A stretch of DNA of 27,520 nt from a virus. The stretch's first letter is position 1. Each line of letters begins with the position of its first letter. Of this stretch, positions 22,340-27,453 are shown one piece after another. The notes beneath the pieces were generated by a model. The model worked only from the letters and a program-made list of their open reading frames with translations, was not told the origin of the DNA and did no database searches. The position numbers were made by a program, and so were the translations under genes. Where the stretch lies: the IMG/VR virus record IMGVR_UViG_3300047480_000113, positions 1 through 27,520 of that record; one strand, written 5' to 3'.

Positions 22340-22684
22340 TTACTTCTTTTTAACGTTACTTACTCTGTTGCCCATCCCTACCCTTGACTTCTCAGCCTTC
22401 TTGGCTGCAAGCTTGGATGGACTTAATTCACTCTTTGTTACCGGTGTCTTTGAAGACACTCTCTTGGATGGTCGGCAGTACTCATTGCTACCACCTGCAC
22501 CACAGGCCTTACCTGTTCTAGTATCGACCCACTTCTCTTTCTCCCATCTCTTAAGACTAGTTCCCTTCTCAGTCTTCTTTACATTTCCTGACGCCTTACG
22601 GCACTTAGCAATAGCCTGCGAAGCTCTAGCTGAGGGGAACACATCATAAGATGCCTTGACCTTTTTGTAGCAGGCGTCCTTCAT
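22340..22684 (-). CDS. Small basic Cys-containing protein, DUF5872-like C-terminal segment
   Basis: The 114-aa protein begins MKDACYKKVKASYDVFPSAR and has SQAIAKCRKASG, a pattern I know from small proteins of phages and giant viruses. A second segment, RWEKEKWVDTRTGKACG followed by CRPSKRV, matches my recollection of DUF5872 (a family shared by phages and eukaryotic viruses). Four Cys in CRK, CG and CRP contexts may bind metal. The C-terminus is a basic tail (KLAAKKAEKSRVGMGNRVSN). The gene contains dyad copy 3 at 22444-22461. A nucleic-acid role is plausible from composition, not shown. Confidence 0.7.
   Translation of the reverse strand: MKDACYKKVKASYDVFPSARASQAIAKCRKASGNVKKTEKGTSLKRWEKEKWVDTRTGKACGAGGSNEYCRPSKRVSSKTPVTKSELSPSKLAAKKAEKSRVGMGNRVSNVKKK
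22444..22461. repeat. 18-bp dyad inside the 114-aa gene, copy 3
   Basis: GTGTCTTTGAAGACACTC contains the perfect inverted repeat GTGTCTTTGAAGACAC (7-bp arms), identical to the core at 2422-2447 and 9515-9534. It is read in a different frame from the terL copy, so protein conservation does not explain it. Confidence 0.8.
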
Positions 22685-22974
22685 CAGTACTTTCCTCTGC
22701 GGTTTGATGGTGATGACTGAGTGCTACCACCCTTACCTGCCCATAACTTCTTACAGGCCCAATATCTTGGTGTTAATTTGTCGTTGGCAGTGTCACAGCT
22801 GTGGCGAGCCTTGAATGACTTACGTGCAGCAGCGCTATAGTTGTGTCCGTACCCACGTGCGCCGAAGTGCAGAAGCTTCTCAGTGCCTCCTGAGCAAGCC
22901 TTTACCATCATCTTCTTTCCTGCCCGGTCAGAAGGACGTGGTGAGTTGCATTTCATTTTACTTTTGTCTGCCAT
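22684..22974 (-). CDS. Small basic Cys-containing protein, DUF5754-like
   Basis: I chose ATG 22974 (MADKSKMKCNSPRPS), 1 bp after the upstream stop, over a longer frame that overlaps it, giving 96 aa. The pattern CNSPRPSDRAGKKMMVKAC, then EKLLHFGARG, KSFKARHSCD and RYWACKKLW fits my memory of DUF5754, which occurs in phages and giant DNA viruses of eukaryotes. Cys/His pairs (KARHSCDT, YWAC) may bind zinc. The C-terminus is a short Gly/Ser/Arg tail. Function unknown. Confidence 0.7.
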   Translation of the reverse strand: MADKSKMKCNSPRPSDRAGKKMMVKACSGGTEKLLHFGARGYGHNYSAAARKSFKARHSCDTANDKLTPRYWACKKLWAGKGGSTQSSPSNRRGKY

Positions 22975-22975
22975 C

Positions 22976-23227
22976 TTACTCAGTATATCTTTGTTTAGTA
23001 AGTTTTGGTAGCGACACTCCACTGCCTAGCGAAGCTAGGCTCGCCTCGACTCGACCGCCTGTCTGTCTACCGCCTTTCTTACGACCAAGCTGCGACTTTA
23101 CGCTGTATGCCTTGCTCATAAGCTTCATTGCCTGAAGGTTATTGAAGTTAATTTGGTTCAGGTCTGTAGCCAAGCTCTTGGTCTTGTCTGAGTATGGTAC
23201 TCCGCTATCTGTATATTTTACTGCCAT
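22976..23227 (-). CDS. Small hypothetical protein, 83 aa
   Basis: The protein begins MAVKYTDSGVPYSDKTKSLA, has a probable helix (NQINFNNLQAMKLMSKAYSV) and a basic Gly-rich stretch (RKKGGRQTGGRVEASLASLG). It overlaps the upstream 83-aa gene by 10 nt. I recognise no family. The basic part and the neighbours suggest a role with nucleic acid or virion core, but this is composition only. Confidence 0.6.
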   Translation of the reverse strand: MAVKYTDSGVPYSDKTKSLATDLNQINFNNLQAMKLMSKAYSVKSQLGRKKGGRQTGGRVEASLASLGSGVSLPKLTKQRYTE

Positions 23228-23469
23228 AGTATTTCTCTTATTTCGTCTGCTGACATCTGATAGATGTAGAGCGGCGTTCCTTCTCCTAGGTATGTTGAAA
23301 AGACATTGTACTCAAGGTACTCTGTTGCCTCCTCCTCAGTCATGCTGTCCCTATGCATCAGGATAAATATCATCTTCTCGACACCATAGATAACGCGGTA
23401 AACCTCGCTATTCATGTCCATGCCAATGATGGCATCATCAAATCCTTCAGCAAACAGGGTCATTCCCAT
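23218..23469 (-). CDS. Small conserved acidic protein, 83 aa
   Basis: The protein contains GFDDAIIGMD, YRVIYGVEKMIFILMHRD and TEEEATEYLEYNVFSTYLGE, then GTPLYIY. I recognise this combination (GxxxAIxG near the start, EEAxEYLEYNV later, YLGEGTP) as a widespread small family in marine phages and other viruses, with no known function. It is acidic, unlike its basic neighbours. It starts at the ATG sharing a base with the 170-aa stop and overlaps the following gene by 10 nt. Confidence 0.7.
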   Translation of the reverse strand: MGMTLFAEGFDDAIIGMDMNSEVYRVIYGVEKMIFILMHRDSMTEEEATEYLEYNVFSTYLGEGTPLYIYQMSADEIREILWQ

Positions 23470-23981
23470 TAGTTAGAGCCTTTCTTGATGCCTTGGTAAG
23501 TACCATATAGGCCTAGTCCTGTGCCAACAACCTCTAGTGTGCTTTTAACAGCCTTACCTACGTTACTTGCTCTCTTTTCACGGAGCTCCATCTTGTCGTC
23601 AGGTGTCATAGCACCCTTCATATTGGCCTTTGATACCTTTGACTTGCCTTTTGCCTCAGCAACAGCAACCTTTGTTTCTCTCTTGACGTCCTTGACGGTC
23701 CTTGCCGGTGCAGCAGGTGCCTTTGTCTCTGATGCCATAGCCGTTGGCTTGGTCTCAACAGGCTTAGCTGTAGGTTTAGCCGCGGGAGTCTTAGGTGCAG
23801 CAGGTCGTTTGATTGATGTATCACCTAATCCCTGAGATAGTGGTGTCTTTTGTTGGAATGGGTTAGCTAGTGTAGTGCTAGATGCGCTAGTTGAACGCTG
23901 TGTAGGTTGACCAAACTTGCCCTGAAGCTTGTCGATAGCTGCATTACGGAATGTGCTGCTATTGTAATCCATTTTTGCCAT
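23469..23981 (-). CDS. Low-complexity Ala/Pro/Lys-rich protein, 170 aa
   Basis: After a short N-terminal region (MAKMDYNSSTFRNAAIDKLQ), residues 35-110 are low complexity, rich in Ala, Pro, Lys and Thr (TPAAKPTAKPVETKPT). This is reminiscent of histone H1-like tails. A Lys/Glu-rich helix follows (MTPDDKMELREKRAS). The end is a glycine-patterned hydrophobic stretch (EVVGTGLGLYGTYQGI) that may be membrane-active or a packing helix. It is the first gene of the small cluster, 29 nt from the promoter palindrome. It could be an internal DNA-binding or ejected protein. I do not recognise a family. Confidence 0.6.
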   Translation of the reverse strand: MAKMDYNSSTFRNAAIDKLQGKFGQPTQRSTSASSTTLANPFQQKTPLSQGLGDTSIKRPAAPKTPAAKPTAKPVETKPTAMASETKAPAAPARTVKDVKRETKVAVAEAKGKSKVSKANMKGAMTPDDKMELREKRASNVGKAVKSTLEVVGTGLGLYGTYQGIKKGSN

Positions 23982-23999
23982 TATTTACTTTTTAAATAG

Positions 24000-24018
24000 T
24001 TAACTTTGACAAAGTTAA
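24000..24018. promoter_or_regulatory. Perfect palindrome carrying two divergent promoter boxes
   Basis: TTAACTTTGACAAAGTTAA has 9-bp arms and a 1-nt centre. Each half is a TAACTTTG box (TAnnTTTG), at 24001-24008 on the plus strand and 24010-24017 on the minus strand. They face the 145-aa plus gene (29 nt to its ATG) and the minus small-gene cluster (28 nt to its ATG). A regulator binding the dyad would control both. Confidence 0.65.
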
Positions 24019-24037
24019 TAATAAAATTCAATCAAAT

Positions 24038-24475
24038 ATGGACGATTACCTCAAGTATTGGAGGGTGATTAGGCAGTATATTAAGGTAAAGCATGGCTTA
24101 ACACAGTCAGACCTTGACATGCTGATGTTTATATACACAGAAAAGTACTTCTCGAAGGCCCGTTTTGATGAGTTCTCACGAATTGTGTCGTGGGATGCGG
24201 ACAGATTTAAGCGTCTGAAGGAGAACGGGTGGATTGAGTCGTTCAGAAAGTACGACCCACGCACGAATACTCGTGCAATCTATCAGATTTCGCCGGATGG
24301 CAAGCGTGTTGTGCAGAGTATCTACAGGATGCTTAAGGGTGAAGAGATGCCAATCACCCCTAAGTACAATCCTATGTTCAAGAGCAATGCCAAATACATG
24401 AGCAAGGTCTATAGAAACTCAATTAGAGAGCTGAACTCCTACCTGAAACAACAACAACGTCCCGCTCGTGAATGA
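24038..24475 (+). CDS. Winged-helix DNA-binding protein, probable regulator
   Basis: This is the only supported plus-strand gene. The 145-aa product has a MarR-like winged-helix layout. A helix (YLKYWRVIRQYIKVKHGL) precedes LTQSDLDMLMFIYTEKYFSK. A recognition-helix region follows (DEFSRIVSWDADRFKRLKEN), then a wing with GWIESFRKYDPRTNTRAIYQ and ISPDGKRVVQSIYRML. The C-terminus is basic and helical (NSIRELNSYLKQQQRPARE). No DNA target is visible in the protein, but its own promoter is the 19-bp palindrome, which suggests autoregulation and control of the divergent cluster. The last 53 nt overlap groES on the opposite strand, so antisense interference is possible. Confidence 0.75.
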   Translation: MDDYLKYWRVIRQYIKVKHGLTQSDLDMLMFIYTEKYFSKARFDEFSRIVSWDADRFKRLKENGWIESFRKYDPRTNTRAIYQISPDGKRVVQSIYRMLKGEEMPITPKYNPMFKSNAKYMSKVYRNSIRELNSYLKQQQRPARE

Positions 24476-24698
24476 TGGTGTACGGCTTGTCGTTGATAAC
24501 CATGGTATATGAGTTGTTCTTGTCGTAGTAAATCTCATCCCCGGCCTTGATGACGCTCACGTCAGTACCCGGTACGATAACATTACCCACCTTATAGCGA
24601 AACTCATTCGCGTCATGGGCACTTAAGAGGAGGCCCGACTCGGTCTTGACCTCCTTCTCTACTGTCTCAATGATAATATTCTTTCCTATTGCAATCAT
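24423..24698 (-). CDS. groES: Phage co-chaperonin GroES (Cpn10)
   Basis: The 91-aa protein caps the GroEL chamber. Its GroES barrel features are in order: AIGKNIIIETVEKEV, a mobile loop with GLLL (residues 22-25) in place of the usual GIVL that contacts GroEL, KVGNVIVPG, and VIKAGDEIYYD matching VKxGDxVxF. ITIIHERDVVVV-like strands (YTIIHERDVVVVSG) close the fold. It is about as long as bacterial GroES (97 aa). Its start overlaps the groEL stop by 4 bp, so it is translated second, the reverse of the usual bacterial groES-groEL order. Its last 53 nt overlap the convergent 145-aa gene. Confidence 0.88.
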   Translation of the reverse strand: MIAIGKNIIIETVEKEVKTESGLLLSAHDANEFRYKVGNVIVPGTDVSVIKAGDEIYYDKNNSYTMVINDKPYTIIHERDVVVVSGRSSAL

Positions 24699-26314
24699 CG
24701 TGCGTCATATGTTCGCGCCATTGTGATAATAGCGTCAGTTGATAAGATAGTTGTAGCAACACTCACTGCGTTCTGCAGTGCTGAGCGTGTCACCTTGAAT
24801 GGGTCAATTACACCCATCTGCATAAGGTCACCGTACTCACCCGTCTTGACATTATATCCCTGCCCATCAGCTAAGGACCCATTACCAAATGTGTAGATGT
24901 CATAAAAATTAAGACCTGCGTTTGCCAAGATTTGTTTTACAGGCGTGCTTAGCGCACTACGCATTATTGAGAGTGCTGCGTCATACTCCTTGGTCTTCCC
25001 AACAATATTGTTAAGAGAGATGGCCTCATCAAGGAGTGCCTTGCCACCACCCGGAAGGACACCCTCCTCTAGTGCTGAGCGTACTGCACACACAGCGTCA
25101 TCAACCCTGTCGTATAGCTCCTTCTGCTCAATGTCAGTGGTACCACCCACATAGATGACACCAACGCCGCCCGTAAGCGATGCGATGCGAGACAGGATGA
25201 AGTCCTTGTCATGCTTCTTGGTCGCCTCTGCGTGTGATGCCCATAGCTGAGCAACTCGCTCCTCCACAGCCTCCTCGTCAGTACGTGCCGGTGAGTTAAT
25301 GATTACAGTGTTCTGCGAGTCAACAATAATCTTAGATGCGTGACCTAGGTCAGCATATGTCATCAAGCTCAAGTCGTCACCCGTCTTCTCACTGAAGTAC
25401 TTGGCACCTACAGCTAGCGCGATGTCGCTCATCAGCTCGTGCTTCTTGTACCCAAAGCTAGGCGGCTCAATAGCACATATCTTAAGCTTACCCTTGGCCA
25501 CGTTTGCAGCCAATGTATTTACCACGTTTGTAGAGCATGGTGCAATGATAAGAAGACGCTTGCCCTCCTGAATGATTGGCTTAAGGATATTCTCCAACTG
25601 AAGAATGTTGTGAATCTCAGCGTCACACACCAATACCAATACATCCTCGTACACACACTCGTCACGCTTGTGGTCGTTGATGAAGTATGGCGAGTAGTAC
25701 CCACGCTGTATCTTGAAGCCATGAGTGCTCTCTGCATATGTCTCGTTGGTCTGTGACTTCTCCACGGTAACAATCCCATTCGTACCAATCTCGTTGTATA
25801 CGCGCGAAATGATTCCACCGATGTTCTTGTCGTTGTTGGCGGATATGGTAGCCACATCGCTCACCATCTTCTTGGTCACCTTCTTCTTCTTCTTCTTTAG
25901 GCTCTCAACCACCTCGTCAGCTATCTCACTGATGTGGCGTAGCACCTGAATACGATTCAGCTCAGGATTGATTATCTCATCTCCCGCAAGGACCAACGCC
26001 TCAGTAAGTACAATGGCAGTAGTTGTACCATCACCCGCATTGGTGGCCGTCTTGTCGGCAGCCTCCTTCATCATCCTTACAGCCAAGTTCTCAACCGGGT
26101 CAAGTAGGTCTACAGCCTTAGCGACAGTCACCCCGTCCTTTGTTACTGTAATACCTGCTGTGTGGTTAGCTGACTCAATCAGCACTGTGTTGCCTCGTGG
26201 GCCTAGCGTGCTCTTTACAGCACCTGCAATCTTTGTGATTCCATTAATGAGCTTCTCTCGCCCAAGCTCTCCAAACTTTATGTCCTTCGGAGAGTAACCT
26301 AAGTTCTCAATCAT
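24695..26314 (-). CDS. groEL: Phage chaperonin GroEL (Cpn60)
   Basis: The 539-aa protein forms the chamber for ATP-driven folding. Conserved features are TLGPRGNTVLIES, TKDGVTVAKAV (Asp60), AGDGTTTA (Asp95) and DDAVCAVRSALEEGVLPGGG (Asp406), which match the E. coli ATP and magnesium residues Asp52, Asp87 and Asp398. The apical domain holds RGYYSPYFIN. The usual GGM-rich C-terminal tail is absent, the protein ending TMARTYDAR. A run of lysines (LKKKKKKVTKK, about 139-149) lies near the equatorial-intermediate hinge. I chose ATG 26314. A TTG at 26320 would add two residues. groES follows with a 4-bp overlap, in the order groEL-groES. An inverted repeat covers the promoter. Confidence 0.95.
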   Translation of the reverse strand: MIENLGYSPKDIKFGELGREKLINGITKIAGAVKSTLGPRGNTVLIESANHTAGITVTKDGVTVAKAVDLLDPVENLAVRMMKEAADKTATNAGDGTTTAIVLTEALVLAGDEIINPELNRIQVLRHISEIADEVVESLKKKKKKVTKKMVSDVATISANNDKNIGGIISRVYNEIGTNGIVTVEKSQTNETYAESTHGFKIQRGYYSPYFINDHKRDECVYEDVLVLVCDAEIHNILQLENILKPIIQEGKRLLIIAPCSTNVVNTLAANVAKGKLKICAIEPPSFGYKKHELMSDIALAVGAKYFSEKTGDDLSLMTYADLGHASKIIVDSQNTVIINSPARTDEEAVEERVAQLWASHAEATKKHDKDFILSRIASLTGGVGVIYVGGTTDIEQKELYDRVDDAVCAVRSALEEGVLPGGGKALLDEAISLNNIVGKTKEYDAALSIMRSALSTPVKQILANAGLNFYDIYTFGNGSLADGQGYNVKTGEYGDLMQMGVIDPFKVTRSALQNAVSVATTILSTDAIITMARTYDAR

Positions 26315-26336
26315 ATACAATTAAATTTAACTGTCA

Positions 26337-26344
26337 CAAAATTA
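26337..26344 (-). promoter_or_regulatory. Promoter box (TAATTTTG) of groEL
   Basis: The minus strand reads TAATTTTG, matching TAnnTTTG, 22 nt before the groEL ATG at 26314. It overlaps the downstream arm of the inverted repeat at 26340-26367. Confidence 0.5.
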
Positions 26345-26367
26345 AGTGTTTTTCACCACACTTAATT
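26340..26367. promoter_or_regulatory. Inverted repeat over groEL promoter, operator candidate
   Basis: Arms AATTAAGTGT (26340-26349) and ACACTTAATT (26358-26367) pair perfectly over an 8-nt centre. No T-tract follows, so it is not a terminator. Its architecture recalls the CIRCE element of bacterial groE operons, but the sequence differs (CIRCE is TTAGCACTC-N9-GAGTGCTAA). Confidence 0.6.
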
Positions 26368-26375
26368 ATTTTTCA

Positions 26376-26402
26376 CAAAAAAAGCCACCCCGAAGGATGG
26401 CT
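26376..26402 (-). terminator. Rho-independent terminator after the 98-aa gene, UUCG loop
   Basis: On the minus strand AGCCATCC-TTCG-GGGTGGCT forms an 8-bp stem (one G-U pair) closed by a C(UUCG)G tetraloop, followed by seven T. It lies 21 bp beyond the stop of the 98-aa gene and before the groEL promoter. Confidence 0.85.
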
Positions 26403-26423
26403 CTCTCTAAATAGCTTGAAGTA

Positions 26424-26720
26424 CTACGCAATAGTTACTTGGCTGATAGCACGTGGAACAGATGCCACGTAAGCAACATTAGTCCAAGATGTAGCCAATG
26501 CAGCAGCAATAGCATCCTGTACAGCAGTACGCATGTCATAGGCAACCTGTGCAGCGTGAGTCAGAGTGACAGCACGACCGTTGGTGTACGTAATAACAGT
26601 TGTAGTTGCAGTAGCAGTGTTGTTGGTAGCACCTGTACCCGCAGATACCAATGCAATGTTAGTAACACTAACCAACTGATTTGGTTGTCCCGTTACCGGA
26701 AGCGAAATAAACTTTTCCAT
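26424..26720 (-). CDS. Small Ala/Thr-rich protein, 98 aa, possible virion protein
   Basis: The protein begins MEKFISLPVTGQPNQLVSVT, has a Thr/Ala-rich central stretch (TGATNNTATATTTVITYTNG) and a helix, AAQVAYDMRTAVQDAIAAAL, ending in SQVTIA. It is a monocistronic gene with its own promoter box (31 nt before the ATG) and terminators on both sides, an arrangement that suits a strongly expressed protein. I have seen similar VTGQPNQLVSV starts in marine phages as structural hypotheticals. A head-decoration or other small virion role is possible. Confidence 0.65.
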   Translation of the reverse strand: MEKFISLPVTGQPNQLVSVTNIALVSAGTGATNNTATATTTVITYTNGRAVTLTHAAQVAYDMRTAVQDAIAAALATSWTNVAYVASVPRAISQVTIA

Positions 26721-26751
26721 CGTTAAAAAATTAATGGGTTAAACAATACCA

Positions 26752-26759
26752 CAAAGATA
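26752..26759 (-). promoter_or_regulatory. Promoter box (TATCTTTG) of the 98-aa gene
   Basis: TATCTTTG on the minus strand ends 31 nt before the ATG of the 98-aa gene. It directly follows the T-tract of the terminator at 26762-26793. Confidence 0.6.
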
Positions 26760-26761
26760 AT

Positions 26762-26793
26762 AAAAAAGGGGCACCGCTTTCACCTGACACCCC
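26762..26793 (-). terminator. Terminator-like hairpin before the 98-aa gene
   Basis: The minus strand has GGGGTGTC ... GGTGCCCC (8 pairs with three G-U, loop of 10) followed by six T. It would stop transcripts entering from the AT-rich region and insulate the 98-aa gene. Confidence 0.65.
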
Positions 26794-27167
26794 ATCCTAT
26801 ACTTGACTAAAGTAGAACTCAAATTTACAAACTATTCTTAAACCAAAGACACTCCCAAAAATAAATTTTGGTAGTATGCCAAACTAACATGGTCCCTATT
26901 ATATATATATATTTTTACCTCCTTTTATTATTTATTTTAATTAGAAACCTTCTTTAATTTCAGCATTTTTGACATTAGTATTGATTATCAATTAGTTAAC
27001 TATTAATTATTGACATTATTATTGACATTTTAATGACAGAAATATAGAATATAAAAGAACAATTACTTAGAAGTACAAAATAGAAGCCTTAAAAAAAAAG
27101 AGTCGAAAAAGAGACGGAGGCAAAGTGTTTGATAAATGTATCTTCTCTGACTATGCGTTTGACACAC
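26794..27167. other. AT-rich non-coding stretch with direct repeats and short palindromes
   Basis: No supported gene is seen in about 370 bp. The stretch is strongly AT-rich. It holds TTGACATTA at 26969-26977, a 12-bp tandem ATTATTGACATT at 27006-27017 and 27018-27029, and TTAATGACA at 27030-27038. Between them lie TTGATTATCAA (26981-26991) and TAGTTAACTA (26993-27002), both perfect palindromes. A half copy of the dyad (AAAGACACTCCC) is at 26845-26856. This could be a control region or an origin-like site. The 65-aa minus frame at 27063-27260 is rejected as a gene. Confidence 0.55.
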
Positions 27168-27192
27168 AAAAAAAAGGGAGAGATTGCTCCCT
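27168..27192 (-). terminator. Rho-independent terminator after the 66-aa gene
   Basis: AGGGAG / CTCCCT on the minus strand (6-bp stem, 6-nt loop CAATCT, arms 27187-27192 and 27175-27180) is followed by seven T. It lies 24 bp after the stop codon of the 66-aa gene. Confidence 0.8.
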
Positions 27193-27216
27193 CCCCGCAC
27201 CTTTCTAGTGGGTCTC

Positions 27217-27417
27217 TTACTCGTAACCAAGCATCTTCTCGCGCATAGAAGCACGTACATCTGCCTCTACCATCATCTCAATCTTCTGCTCACGCTTACG
27301 CATCTTACGCATGTCAGCAGCTCTTTGGATTCCTGTTACGCCGTCAGGCATGTGGTTAACTAACCGTCCGTTCTGCATAGTCATGCCGGACATCTTGTCT
27401 AATGTAATTTTTATCAT
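27217..27417 (-). CDS. Small Met/Lys-rich helical protein, 66 aa
   Basis: I chose ATG 27417 (MIKITLDKMSGMTMQNGRLV). A TTG at 27432 would add five residues and would lie inside the promoter box. The later part (RAADMRKMRKREQKIEMMVE) is a charged helix rich in Met. There is no membrane segment and I recognise no family. It has its own promoter box 12 nt before the ATG and a terminator after it, so it is a separate small unit. The short leader suggests near-leaderless translation. Confidence 0.6.
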   Translation of the reverse strand: MIKITLDKMSGMTMQNGRLVNHMPDGVTGIQRAADMRKMRKREQKIEMMVEADVRASMREKMLGYE

Positions 27418-27429
27418 GGCTCTTTTTAG

Positions 27430-27437
27430 CAAAGATA
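27430..27437 (-). promoter_or_regulatory. Promoter box (TATCTTTG) of the 66-aa gene
   Basis: TATCTTTG on the minus strand ends 12 nt before ATG 27417. If transcription starts about 5-7 nt after the box, the leader is only a few nucleotides long. Confidence 0.5.
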
Positions 27438-27453
27438 ATCATTTTAGATATAT

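Noticed and set aside
22975-23022. Longer 112-aa start for the 96-aa gene
   Set aside because: The extension overlaps the upstream 83-aa gene and carries unrelated residues, while ATG 22974 lies 1 bp after that gene's stop.
25439-26297. Several open frames on both strands inside groEL
   Set aside because: They are shadows of the groEL codons. The groEL frame carries all conserved chaperonin motifs.
26315-26320. TTG start for groEL adding two residues
   Set aside because: ATG 26314 is available at the same place and gives the normal N-terminal length, so the TTG start is not needed.
26340-26367. CIRCE element at groEL
   Set aside because: The arms (AATTAAGTGT) do not match TTAGCACTC/GAGTGCTAA, so only the layout is similar.
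27063-27260. 65-aa minus-strand open frame
   Set aside because: The sequence is rich in Phe, Leu, Arg and Cys without a family pattern, its end lies in A-rich DNA, and it overlaps the terminator (27168-27192) and the end of the 66-aa gene. It has no sensible start context.
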